Shown here in pieces: positions 53,320 through 62,196 of a DNA stretch of 64,000 bases. The position numbers and the translations under genes are program-made. Every line of letters begins with the position of its first letter. Position 1 is the first letter of the stretch. The stretch spans positions 970,836-1,034,835 of the forward strand of contig NZ_OCPC01000001.1 in the NCBI RefSeq assembly GCF_900220985.1. The letters are read 5' to 3'. This stretch comes from Parahoeflea halophila. Its GTDB lineage: Bacteria > Pseudomonadota > Alphaproteobacteria > Rhizobiales > Rhizobiaceae. The notes beneath the pieces are model-generated. The model did not search any database, was not told the DNA's origin, and was given only the letters and a program-made list of their open reading frames with translations.

Positions 53320-54138
53320 ATGACCGTTGACCGCAGCGCACCAAAACCGGTGCGGAGCGCAATTCTGGACGAGCTTTCCTCCACCGGGCGGATTGCCCAC
53401 GGCTTCTTCAGCCGGGCCGGCGGTGTCTCCAAGGGGCTTTACCGCGGACTGAATGTCGGACTTGGCTCCAGCGACGAGCGCACCGATGTGACAGAGAACC
53501 GCGCCCGCGTCAGCCGCTGGTTCGGGCTTGGCGACGACCGGCTGGTCACCGTGCATCAGGTGCATTCGCCGCGCGTACAGATCGCCACTTTCGAAAACCG
53601 CAACGAACGTCCCCAGGCCGATGCGCTGGTCACCAACACGCCTGGCCTGGTACTCGGCGTGCTGACCGCCGATTGCGGGCCGATCCTGTTCGCCGATGCA
53701 GAAGCCGGTGTCGTCGGCGCAGCCCATGCCGGCTGGCGCGGCGCCTTTGACGGCGTGCTGGAAAGCACGCTTGCCGCCATGCAGGACCTGGGCGCGCGGG
53801 CTGAGACCACCGTCGCAGTTCTCGGCCCCTCGATCAGCCAGTCCAATTACGAGGTCGGCCCCGAATTCGTCGACCGCTTCGTTGAGGCCGACCCCGCCAA
53901 TCAGGCCTATTTCGCGCCCTCCCCCAAACCCGGCTATGCCCTGTTCGACCTCAAGCAGTTTACGGTCGACCGGCTGCGCAAGGCCGGCGTGAGAGCCGAG
54001 ATGCTGCCTGACTGCACCTATGCCGATGAGGAGGCCTGGTTTTCCTACCGCCGCTCCACCCATCGCCAGGAACCCGATTACGGACGACAAATCTCCGCTA
54101 TCGCCATCAAGGAGGACGCCCATGGCCCTGCATTTTGA
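53320..54138 (+). CDS. pgeF: PgeF (YlmD/YfiH) purine nucleoside phosphorylase-like protein
   Basis: 272 residues of the laccase-domain family (DUF152). Key metal and active-site residues are visible: VHQVHSP near 87, LTADCGPILF near 127 and AAHAGWRGAF near 145. Recent work assigns these proteins adenosine/purine nucleoside phosphorylase activity and, in E. coli, correction of wrongly linked peptidoglycan. The N-terminal HGFFSRAGGVSKGLYRGLNV near 26-45 is typical. The M24-like gene overlaps its end by 17 bases. Confidence 0.92.
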   Translation: MTVDRSAPKPVRSAILDELSSTGRIAHGFFSRAGGVSKGLYRGLNVGLGSSDERTDVTENRARVSRWFGLGDDRLVTVHQVHSPRVQIATFENRNERPQADALVTNTPGLVLGVLTADCGPILFADAEAGVVGAAHAGWRGAFDGVLESTLAAMQDLGARAETTVAVLGPSISQSNYEVGPEFVDRFVEADPANQAYFAPSPKPGYALFDLKQFTVDRLRKAGVRAEMLPDCTYADEEAWFSYRRSTHRQEPDYGRQISAIAIKEDAHGPAF

Positions 54139-55276
54139 ACGCGAGGAATACGCCGCCCGCCTGGAAAAACTCACAGCCAGCATGCGCAAGGAGAAGCTCG
54201 ACGCCATGCTGATGTTTGCCCAGGAAAGCATGTACTGGCTGACAGGCTACGACACGTTCGGCTTCTGTTTCTTTCAGTGCCTGGTTGTCAAGGCCGACGG
54301 CAACATGACGCTTCTGACCCGCTCGGCAGACCTGCGCCAGGCCCGGCAAACCTCCAATATCGAGCGTATCGTCGTTTGGACCGACCGCACCAACGCCGAC
54401 CCGGCGCTTGATCTCAAGAACCTGCTCTCCGACCTCGATCTTCTCGGTGCACGCATCGGTGTGGAATACGACACCCACGGGCTCACCGGAACCAACTGCC
54501 GCAAGCTCGACAACCAGTTGCAGAGCTTCGCCGAACTGGTCGATGCCTCCTACGTCGTCAGCCAGCTGCGGCTGATCAAGAGCCCGGCGGAAATCGCCTA
54601 TGCCCGCAGGGCAGCTGAACTGTCCGACGCAGCACTCGATGCCGCCCTGCCCCTGATCAAGCCCGGCGCCGATGAAGCCGAGATCCTGTCAGCCATGCAG
54701 GGCGCGGTGTTCTCCGGCGGCGGCGACTATCCCGCCAACGAGTTCATCATCGGCTCCGGCCAGGACGCGCTTCTGTGCCGCTACAAGGCCGGGCGCAGCC
54801 AACTGACGGCCACCGATCAGCTGACGCTGGAATGGGCCGGCTCCTTCGCCCACTATCACGCACCGATGATGCGCACGATCATTATCGGAGAACCCACAGA
54901 CCGGCATATCGAGCTCTACGAGGCCTGCAAGGAGTCGCTTGATGCGATTACGGCCATACTCAGGCCCGGCACCACCTTCGGAGAGGTCTTCGATGCCCAT
55001 GCCGATGTGATGGACGAGCGCGGCCTGACCCGGCACCGGCTAAATGCGTGCGGCTATTCTGTGGGCGCACGCTTTACACCGAGCTGGATGGAGCACCAGA
55101 TGTTCCACGCCGGAAACCCGCTCGAGATCGCGCCTGACATGACCCTGTTTGTCCACATGATTATCATGGATTCCGAAACCGGAACCGCCATGACACTGGG
55201 GCAGACCTACCTGACAACCACTGAAGAGCCAGAATCCTTGTCTGCGAAACCGCTTGACCTGATCATCGCGCCGTAG
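54122..55276 (+). CDS. M24-family peptidase-like protein lacking metal ligands
   Basis: 384 residues with the pita-bread fold layout (N-terminal creatinase domain then M24 domain). In M24 metallopeptidases five ligands (Asp, Asp, His, Glu, Glu) bind two metals; here the matching segments read EWAGSFAHYHAPMMRT (no Asp pair), NACGYSVGARF (Asn in place of the usual His), LFVHMIIMD and MTLGQTYLTT (no Glu). The protein is therefore unlikely to be a normal metallopeptidase and resembles creatinase and ectoine-hydrolase-like hydrolases, which use no metal. ATG 54122 lies inside pgeF (17-base overlap), suggesting co-expression. Confidence 0.85.
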   Translation: MALHFEREEYAARLEKLTASMRKEKLDAMLMFAQESMYWLTGYDTFGFCFFQCLVVKADGNMTLLTRSADLRQARQTSNIERIVVWTDRTNADPALDLKNLLSDLDLLGARIGVEYDTHGLTGTNCRKLDNQLQSFAELVDASYVVSQLRLIKSPAEIAYARRAAELSDAALDAALPLIKPGADEAEILSAMQGAVFSGGGDYPANEFIIGSGQDALLCRYKAGRSQLTATDQLTLEWAGSFAHYHAPMMRTIIIGEPTDRHIELYEACKESLDAITAILRPGTTFGEVFDAHADVMDERGLTRHRLNACGYSVGARFTPSWMEHQMFHAGNPLEIAPDMTLFVHMIIMDSETGTAMTLGQTYLTTTEEPESLSAKPLDLIIAP

Positions 55277-55395
55277 GAACGCAGATCTTGGTTTTGCCCC
55301 ACTCGCCTGCCCGCCGTCCCACCGCCAGATCCTTTCGGCGATTGACATGTCTGCTCTCGGGATTTCATAACAAAGGGGGAAAACGGGCGGGAAGT

Positions 55396-56019
55396 ATGAT
55401 GCAGCGCATCGGGATAATCGGGATGACAGGCGCTCTGGCCTTGGCACTTGCCGGATGCAACAGCACCGAGCAGACACTTCAGCCGATTCCCGGTGACCAG
55501 TCGGCTTCTGGCGAAAATGCAGCCGCTGTGCCTCCCGGCGGGGTTGATCCGTTCTCGCCGGCAGCGAACCCGGGCGCGACAAGTCCGGCAAATCCGGCAC
55601 AGCCAAATCCTGCCCAGACGAACCCGGCCCAGACGCAGGCGTTACTTCCCGCCGGACAGATGCGCGGACAGATCCGCTTCATGCCGGTCATTGGCGCGCC
55701 CGTGAACGCTGTGACGCCGCTCTCGCGGCAACTGGCTGCGGAAGCACGCAATCGCGGACTGGCAATCCTCAGCGCATCGGATCCGGGTGGCGACCACGTG
55801 CTCAAGGGTTATTTTTCCGCCGACAATTTCGATGGCCAGACCACCATCTATTATGTCTGGGACATTCTCGATCCGGCAGGCACCCGGCTGACACGCATTC
55901 AGGGCCAGGAAACCTTTGCCGGCGGCTCGGGCGACCCCTGGGCCTCCGTCCCTGCCAATGTGATGGAACAGATCGCAACCCGCACCCTGTCCGATTATGT
56001 CGCCTGGCGCGGACTCTGA
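55396..56019 (+). CDS. Predicted lipoprotein with proline-rich linker
   Basis: 207 residues. A signal peptide ends in the lipobox LALAGC (lipidated Cys near 21). A Pro/Ala/Asn/Gln-rich repeat segment (PANPAQPNPAQTNPAQTQA) near 70-90 follows, then a globular domain with PLSRQLAAEARNRGLAILSA near 118 and GGDHVLKGYFSADN. The family was not recognised by name; it resembles rhizobial conserved lipoproteins. ATG 55396 with GGGAAG upstream; an adjacent ATG at 55399 is equally possible. Confidence 0.78.
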   Translation: MMQRIGIIGMTGALALALAGCNSTEQTLQPIPGDQSASGENAAAVPPGGVDPFSPAANPGATSPANPAQPNPAQTNPAQTQALLPAGQMRGQIRFMPVIGAPVNAVTPLSRQLAAEARNRGLAILSASDPGGDHVLKGYFSADNFDGQTTIYYVWDILDPAGTRLTRIQGQETFAGGSGDPWASVPANVMEQIATRTLSDYVAWRGL

Positions 56020-56205
56020 CACCCTCCGCAATGTGCCTTGCCGGCGTCACTCGCAGAGAAGTTTAACAGAAAAATTACGCCCACAGCCGATGCGTGCTTG
56101 CAATCAGCAAAACCCCCGCTAAAAAGCGGGCCAACGGGTTGGCGCCCCGTCCTCCTGCGTGATCCTGCGCGGGCTGCGACGCGGCCAAAAAACAGGCGGT
56201 CCCAA

Positions 56206-57138
<933 letters not shown>

Positions 57139-57202
57139 CGCCTCTCAGAACCCGGCATTCGACCGGGTTCCAAGCACGCCAATTTCCGATTGCGCCGACG
57201 GT

Positions 57203-58519
57203 TCAGGCCAGCAGTGTCACTGCAATTCCGGCCAGGGTGGAAGCGCCGAGCACCGCAAACAGGTTGACGTGAAAGCGCAGCAACGCCACCCCCGCTGCAA
57301 GGGCGATGGCAAGCGCGCCCGGATTGAGCGTTGCAATCTCGGGCACCGGCAGGGTGAAGGGCCCGAACACGGCCTCCCCGACGCTGGCAAACAGCACATT
57401 GAGTGCGAACCACGCCGCGAGATTGGCGATGACACCAACCACTGCGGCAGTGATCGCGGCCAGACCGGCTGAAAGCCATCTGACCGAGCGCAACCGCTCG
57501 ATATGCGGCGCCCCGGCGAAGATCCACAAAAAGCACGGTGCGAAGGTGAAGAACAGCGCCAGCATTCCTCCAATCAGCCCGCCCGCAAGCGGATCCACCC
57601 CCGCTTCCCGTGCGCCGCCAAGAAAGCCGACAAAGACCAGCACCAGAATCAGCGGCCCCGGCGTGGTTTCGGCCAGCCCGAGGCCCGCCAGCATGTCGCC
57701 GGGCACCAGCCAGCCATGTACTTCGACCGCCTGCTGCCCGACATAGGCAAGCACCGCGTAGGCGCCGCCAAAGGTGACGATCGCCGCCTTCGAGAAGAAC
57801 ATCGCCATGGCGGAAACGGCGTCGGGGACGCCGGGCATCACCAGCAACACGCCCAGAGGCAGAAGCCAGATAGCCCCCCAGACCAACACCGTGCGGAATG
57901 TCGGCCCGGCCAGCGCCGTCACCCCGGAATCCGCAGGCGCACTGCCAGGCCCGGCTCCAACCGTAGGGTCTTGCTTGCCCAGCAGTGAGGCGAGGATCCC
58001 GAGCAGCCCTGCGCCCAGCACGATCAGCGGAAACGGAAGCTTCAGAAACGCGATCCCCACGAATGCCGCGCCCGCCAGACCCCAGGCAAAACGTGATTTC
58101 AGTGCCCGTCTGGAGACCTTGATCAGCGCCTCCAGCACGATCGCCAGCACTGCCGCTTTCAGCCCGAACAGCACGCCGGCCACAACCGGAAGATCGCCAT
58201 AGTAAAAATAGGCCGCCGACAGTCCCATGATAATTGCAAAACCCGGCAGGATGAACAGCAACCCGGCGAGCAACCCGCCAGCGACACCGCGCAGCAACCA
58301 GCCGGCATAGGTCGCCAGCTGCATGGCTTCGGGCCCGGGCAGCAACATGCAGAAATTCAGCGCATGCAAAAACCGCGACTCGTCTAGCCACGGCCGTTCA
58401 TCGACCAGTTCGCGATGCATCAGCGCGATCTGGCCGGCAGGGCCGCCGAAGGACAATAGTCCGATGCGGCCAAAGACCCGGAACATCTCGGACCAGGAGG
58501 GAGCAAATACGGAACTCAT
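57203..58519 (-). CDS. chrA: Chromate transporter
   Basis: 438 residues, about ten to twelve membrane helices in two homologous CHR halves. The first half opens with FRVFGRIGLLSFGGPAGQIA near 13-32, followed by ELVDERPWLDESRFLHALNF, LLPGPEAMQLATYAGWLLRG; the second has FGGAYAVLAYVGQQAVEVHG and AETTPGPLILVLVFVGFLGG. It extrudes chromate from the cytoplasm, driven by the membrane potential. It starts inside the stop of the chrB-type gene (ATGA overlap), so the pair is translationally coupled and shares the leader at 59344-59424. Confidence 0.94.
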   Translation of the reverse strand: MSSVFAPSWSEMFRVFGRIGLLSFGGPAGQIALMHRELVDERPWLDESRFLHALNFCMLLPGPEAMQLATYAGWLLRGVAGGLLAGLLFILPGFAIIMGLSAAYFYYGDLPVVAGVLFGLKAAVLAIVLEALIKVSRRALKSRFAWGLAGAAFVGIAFLKLPFPLIVLGAGLLGILASLLGKQDPTVGAGPGSAPADSGVTALAGPTFRTVLVWGAIWLLPLGVLLVMPGVPDAVSAMAMFFSKAAIVTFGGAYAVLAYVGQQAVEVHGWLVPGDMLAGLGLAETTPGPLILVLVFVGFLGGAREAGVDPLAGGLIGGMLALFFTFAPCFLWIFAGAPHIERLRSVRWLSAGLAAITAAVVGVIANLAAWFALNVLFASVGEAVFGPFTLPVPEIATLNPGALAIALAAGVALLRFHVNLFAVLGASTLAGIAVTLLA

Positions 58520-59346
58520 GATGCAGCTTTCCCCGAGGCCGGAGTATGAATTTTACCGGTAGCATGACGGCACCACGCATAGAGCGCGTCGTAAATCACC
58601 ATGCTCTTTTCCAGCAGTGCCAGATCATCCTTTTTCGAAGATGACAATCCCAGCGCAATCGCCAGCAGCCCTGCCGCTTGCCGCGCCTGCTCAAGTTCGC
58701 CCGTGTCCGCCGCGCGGACGATCCGCGCCAGATGCCGCAGCGCCATTTCCTCGATTCCGAACAGATCCAGTAGCGTATCGACGCTGCACGAACTACCGGT
58801 GTCGCCGCGGCGAGTATAGGTCACGCCACCGACATCAAACGGGATCGCCCCCATTTCCCTGGCAATATCGACCACCCACTCTTCTTCGACGAAATGAAAT
58901 TGCGCCATTGGATCGATGAACCGGCGCACCATCCAGGCGAACGCCATGCAGCCGGGTGCGGGGCTCTCCCGGGCAATCCACCACGTCGGCTCCGGCAACA
59001 GCAGCGGCACGCCCGGTCCCCTCCGCTTGAGCACCATGCCGCCCGCCTCTTCATAGGCATTGATCCCACCTTCCAGATAGCTTGCGTCAATACCCATGGC
59101 TCGCAACCGCGCCACCGCCAGCTGGCTGACATTGTGCCCGTGCACGCAGTAGACAATGATCGGTTTGCCGAGCCGTGCGAGATCAGGCCCCCAGATTTCG
59201 CTCTGCATGTGGTCGCGCCAAACAGATCCTGCAATCGCGCGTGCCTCGTCCTCGAACTTGGCGCGCCGGCTCGCGGCAACGACCGTCGGCCAGCTGCTGG
59301 TGCCGGACAGGCTGGAAAGGTCCTGGGCTGAGATTGATTTGGACAT
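58516..59346 (-). CDS. chrB: ChrB-domain chromate resistance protein with rhodanese-like domain
   Basis: 276 residues. An N-terminal rhodanese-like domain (about 1-105) contains the catalytic Cys loop in IIVYCVHGHNVSQLAVARLR near 60-79. A C-terminal ChrB-type domain follows (RESPAPGCMAFAWMVRRFID; EMGAIPFDVGGVTYTRRGD; EEMALRHLARIVRAADTG). ChrB proteins sense or respond to chromate and accompany ChrA. ATG 59346 is preferred, with GGGG six bases upstream; the site lies in a hairpin. The 36 codons further upstream overlap the structured leader and are unlikely to be coding. Confidence 0.9.
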   Translation of the reverse strand: MSKSISAQDLSSLSGTSSWPTVVAASRRAKFEDEARAIAGSVWRDHMQSEIWGPDLARLGKPIIVYCVHGHNVSQLAVARLRAMGIDASYLEGGINAYEEAGGMVLKRRGPGVPLLLPEPTWWIARESPAPGCMAFAWMVRRFIDPMAQFHFVEEEWVVDIAREMGAIPFDVGGVTYTRRGDTGSSCSVDTLLDLFGIEEMALRHLARIVRAADTGELEQARQAAGLLAIALGLSSSKKDDLALLEKSMVIYDALYAWCRHATGKIHTPASGKAAS

Positions 59347-59424
59347 GGTGATCCCCTTCGCATAGCTACGAAGGGCGGAACTTGGGCTCACGCCTGCAAC
59401 GGGGAGTCCACCCGTAACCCCGTG
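59344..59424 (-). promoter_or_regulatory. Structured chrB leader RNA, candidate riboswitch
   Basis: Minus-strand RNA of about 78 nt from the predicted start at 59424 to ATG 59346. Three stems: (1) ACGGGG/CCCCGT at 59423-59418 and 59404-59399; (2) GGCG/CGCC at 59394-59391 and 59377-59374; (3) CCCTTCG/CGAAGGG at 59375-59369 and 59360-59354. Stem 3 pairs the ribosome site (AAGGGG), and shares two bases with stem 2, so the two are alternatives, which is how a switch works. Loop 1 (GGGT) can pair with loop 2 (GCCC). A cis-regulatory chrB RNA motif has been reported computationally in Alphaproteobacteria; I cannot confirm from memory that this is the same element. Confidence 0.6.
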
Positions 59425-59430
59425 CTGTGT

Positions 59431-59459
59431 TTCTAGGTCAGGTTTTCCGGCCACGCAAG
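59431..59459 (-). promoter_or_regulatory. Promoter of chrB-chrA
   Basis: On the minus strand CTTGCG (59459-59454), 17 bases, CTAGAA (59436-59431). Places the start near 59424, at the first base of leader stem 1. Confidence 0.7.
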
Positions 59460-59485
59460 CCGGGGCGAGGGCAGCAGCCCCAAGC

Positions 59486-59514
59486 CTTGCATTCGCCCGG
59501 CTGCTCGGCTATAG
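59486..59514 (+). promoter_or_regulatory. Promoter of rplY
   Basis: CTTGCA (59486-59491), 17-base spacer, CTATAG (59509-59514), close to the consensus. Start near 59521. Back-to-back with the chrB promoter, with about 26 bases between the -35 boxes. Confidence 0.78.
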
Positions 59515-59555
59515 CGGCCACGTCCGTGCAGACACCCTTGGAGGCACCGCGGATG

Positions 59556-59596
59556 AAGCGCCGTCATTCTTGATTGGGACGGCGCTTGATGTTTTT
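59556..59596 (+). terminator. Terminator-like hairpin in the rplY leader
   Basis: Perfect 10-bp stem AAGCGCCGTC/GACGGCGCTT (59556-59565 and 59578-59587) with a 12-nt loop, then GATG and a run of five T (59592-59596). It is about 60 bases upstream of the rplY start within the predicted leader, so it looks like an attenuator rather than the end of a gene. Confidence 0.6.
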
Positions 59597-59658
59597 GGGG
59601 ACCCGCACATTGAGGGGACCGGAAAGCAGCCTTGATTAGAACCTCGAAAGGTTATGCC

Positions 59659-60303
59659 ATGAGCAATGCTTCATATGAGCTGAAGGCCGAGGCGCGCACA
59701 CAGGTTGGTAAGGGGTCCGCCCGTGAACTTCGCCGCAACGGTTTGATTCCTGCTGTCATCTACGGTGACAAGAAGGACCCTGTTTCCATCGCGCTCTCGC
59801 GCAAGGATGTGACCAAGAAGATCCACGACGGCGGTTTCATGACCACCCTCGTGACCATTGAAGTCGACGGCAAGAAGCACTCCGTGCTGCCGAAGGACTA
59901 TCAGCTTGACCCCGTCCGTGACTTCCTGATGCACGTCGACTTCCTGCGCGTGTCGAAGAACACCCAGGTGACGGTTGAAATTCCGGTGCACTTCGAAAAC
60001 GAAGAGAAGTCTCCCGGCCTCAAGCGCGGCGGCGTTCTCAACGTCGTGCGTCACACCGTCGAGTGCCACTGCCCCGCCAACGCGATTCCGGATGCGATCA
60101 CCATCGATCTTACCGGTCTTGAACTCGGCGCCGGCATCCACATCTCGCACGTCACGCTGCCCGAGGGTGTTGAGCCGACGATCACCGATCGCGATTTCAC
60201 CATCGCCACCATCGCATCGCCTGCTGGCCTGAAGAGCGACGACAATGCCGCTGGCGGCGATGACGACGCAGACGAATCAGCTGAAGGCGACAGCGAGGAA
60301 TAA
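59659..60303 (+). CDS. rplY: 50S ribosomal protein L25 (Ctc/TL5 type)
   Basis: 214 residues. The N-terminal L25 beta-barrel ([40 protein letters not shown]) binds 5S rRNA; the C-terminal TL5/Ctc extension (about 95-185) and an acidic tail ([20 protein letters not shown]) make it the long form. ATG 59659 with AAAGG upstream is the family start. It sits 33 bases before pth, a pairing conserved in many bacteria. A possible attenuator lies in the leader. Confidence 0.96.
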   Translation: MSNASYELKAEARTQVGKGSARELRRNGLIPAVIYGDKKDPVSIALSRKDVTKKIHDGGFMTTLVTIEVDGKKHSVLPKDYQLDPVRDFLMHVDFLRVSKNTQVTVEIPVHFENEEKSPGLKRGGVLNVVRHTVECHCPANAIPDAITIDLTGLELGAGIHISHVTLPEGVEPTITDRDFTIATIASPAGLKSDDNAAGGDDDADESAEGDSEE

Positions 60304-60336
60304 GCTGTCCCTCATCGTTATTGAGGAACTGGATCC

Positions 60337-61083
60337 ATGTTGCTGATTGTTGGCCTTGGAAATCCCGGATCTCAGTACGCCAGGAACCGGCACAATGTCG
60401 GCTTTATGGCGGCGGACACAATTGCCCGCCGCCATTCGTTTTCCGGGTTTTCGAAAAAATTCAAGGCCGAGATCGCCGAAGGCACGCTGGCCGGCGACAA
60501 GGCGCTCATCATCAAACCCATGACCTTCATGAACCTGTCGGGTGACAGCGTCGGCGAAGCCATGCGGTTCTACAAGCTCACGCCTGCCGATATCGTGGTC
60601 ATCCATGACGAGCTCGACATTGCGCCGGGCAAGCTGAGGCTCAAGACCGGCGGCGGCAATGGCGGCCACAACGGCCTCAAATCCATCGACGCCCATTGCG
60701 GCAAGGACTACAAACGCCTGCGGATCGGCATCGGTCACCCGGGCCACAAGGACCGCGTCAACCCGCATGTGCTTGGCGATTTCGCCAAGGCCGATCAGGA
60801 CTGGCTGCAGCCCTTGCTCGACGCCATCGCCGACAATGCCGAACTGATCGCCAAGGGCGATGATGCGGGTTTTCTCAACAGGATCGCGCTCGCCACCGGC
60901 ACCGCAACGCCAAAACCGGCCAAACCCGCCCGCCAGGCAGACGAAGGGGCAGCCAAAAAGGCCCCGGCCAAGCAGCCCGCCGGCCGCTCGCACATCCATC
61001 AGGCGCGCCAGGGCAAGCCAAACCTGCCGGCCTCGGGCCCGATGGCCGATATGCTCAAGAAGCTGCTCGGCAACAAGGACTGA
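60337..61083 (+). CDS. pth: Peptidyl-tRNA hydrolase
   Basis: 248 residues. Frees tRNA from prematurely released peptidyl-tRNA. The catalytic His follows the start: [20 protein letters not shown] near 1-20 (His in NRHNVGF). [16 protein letters not shown] near 66 holds the second Asn; [18 protein letters not shown] near 90 contains the catalytic Asp; [13 protein letters not shown] near 108 follows. The C-terminus beyond about 200 is Ala/Lys/Pro-rich and extended relative to E. coli (194 residues), as is usual in rhizobia. Co-transcribed with rplY. Confidence 0.96.
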   Translation: MLLIVGLGNPGSQYARNRHNVGFMAADTIARRHSFSGFSKKFKAEIAEGTLAGDKALIIKPMTFMNLSGDSVGEAMRFYKLTPADIVVIHDELDIAPGKLRLKTGGGNGGHNGLKSIDAHCGKDYKRLRIGIGHPGHKDRVNPHVLGDFAKADQDWLQPLLDAIADNAELIAKGDDAGFLNRIALATGTATPKPAKPARQADEGAAKKAPAKQPAGRSHIHQARQGKPNLPASGPMADMLKKLLGNKD

Positions 61084-61215
61084 GATCGCCGCCTGCAGGT
61101 AGTCGGCGCGTCGTTGCAGCGCGGGTCTTCGCCGACCCACCTTCACACGATCGTCATTCCGGGTTGATCTGCCTGTTTGCTAGTCTGGCCTCCCGATACC
61201 TGGAGGAGACCGGAA

Positions 61216-61665
61216 ATGACCATGCTAAGAACTGCGACAAGGCTCATCACCTTGTTTTGTATGGCGCTGCTGGCTCTCGCCAGCCTGGCGCTGGCTGCCG
61301 AGCAGAACCTCGGCTCCGGCGGTATCGCAATCCAGGGCTATGACCCGGTTGCCTATTTCATCGACAACAAGGCGGTGCCCGGCAGCCCGGACATTACCTT
61401 GACCCATGACGGCGCCACCTATCGGTTTGCCTCTGACGAACACAGGGCGGCCTTTGAGGCCAACCCGGGCCAATACGTGCCGCAATATGGCGGCTACTGT
61501 GCCTATGGCGCGGCGCAGGGCTACAAGGCTTCGGTGGAACCGGACCAGTTCACCATCGCCGACGGCAAGCTTTATCTCAACTACAACGCCAGTGTGCGTG
61601 CACGCTGGAACGAGGATCAGGCAAACTACATCAACAAGGCTGATGCCTACTGGTCGACGCAGTAA
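61216..61665 (+). CDS. YHS-domain secreted protein
   Basis: 149 residues. A signal peptide (hydrophobic core LITLFCMALLALASLALAA) is followed by a YHS-type domain: IAIQGYDPVAYFIDNKAVPG near 38, TLTHDGATYRFASDEHRAAF and PQYGGYCAYGAAQGYKASVE near 92. The domain is associated with metal binding in some proteins; Cys 99 and the HDG/YDP motifs are conserved features. Function unknown. ATG 61216 follows GGAGGAGA. Its gap from pth is about 130 bases. Confidence 0.82.
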   Translation: MTMLRTATRLITLFCMALLALASLALAAEQNLGSGGIAIQGYDPVAYFIDNKAVPGSPDITLTHDGATYRFASDEHRAAFEANPGQYVPQYGGYCAYGAAQGYKASVEPDQFTIADGKLYLNYNASVRARWNEDQANYINKADAYWSTQ

Positions 61666-61671
61666 ATCGTC

Positions 61672-62046
61672 TCAAAGCTCAGCGACGCGCTGCCAGAACA
61701 GCTCGGCAAACGCCCCTGCCCCGGTTTCGATAAGCTGCGCAAAGCCGAGTCCGGCACCCTCGACGAACAGCATCGCCGCCAGCCCGCCCAACACGGTGAA
61801 AATCACCGACAGCCGAAGATTCTTCCCGCTGTCGAGCCGGTAGTACCCGGCGTCGTCGAACACGGTTCCCCAGAAATAGTCGGCCCAGCCATAGTCGCTG
61901 GAAACCATGATGTTAACTGCTGGGGTGTCGGACAGCTTGTCGGGGAAGACGTTGAATACCGCCCGGCAGACATGCGCGAGCGCTCCCAAAAGCGCGAAGA
62001 TGACGCCGGCGGCGGCAAAATGCCGGGTGGCAAGCCCGGTTTCCAT
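61672..62046 (-). CDS. Small membrane protein, two to three helices
   Basis: 124 residues: an N-terminal helix (ATRHFAAAGVIFALLGALAH), a middle domain with DYGWADYFWGTVFDDAGYYR and a second helix (LSVIFTVLGGLAAMLFVEGA). The true N-terminus is METGLATRHF at 62046 (or GTG 62055); the very long frame continuing to 63693 is antisense to ychF and is not real. Family not recognised. It lies between the YHS gene and ychF. Confidence 0.65.
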   Translation of the reverse strand: METGLATRHFAAAGVIFALLGALAHVCRAVFNVFPDKLSDTPAVNIMVSSDYGWADYFWGTVFDDAGYYRLDSGKNLRLSVIFTVLGGLAAMLFVEGAGLGFAQLIETGAGAFAELFWQRVAEL

Positions 62047-62126
62047 GGCGCGCACTGCCGGTGCGATCTCACCCCTTGTCGCACAGAAACCTTGCAGCCC
62101 GGTTGACCGCTCAAAAACCCGCGGGG

Positions 62127-62156
62127 CTTGACCCTGAGGGCCCTTTCCCGCATAGC
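62127..62156 (+). promoter_or_regulatory. Candidate promoter of ychF
   Basis: CTTGAC (62127-62132), a spacer of 17-18 bases and GCATAGC (62150-62156). Perfect -35, weak -10. Start near 62163; short leader to ATG 62197. Confidence 0.45.
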
Positions 62157-62196
62157 CAGCGGCAACTCCCCTTTCAGACACGAGACGAGCAAATCC

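Noticed and set aside
51993-53432. 479-codon minus-strand frame
   Set aside because: Antisense to the MidA-like gene, which has clear family motifs; this is a high-GC shadow frame.
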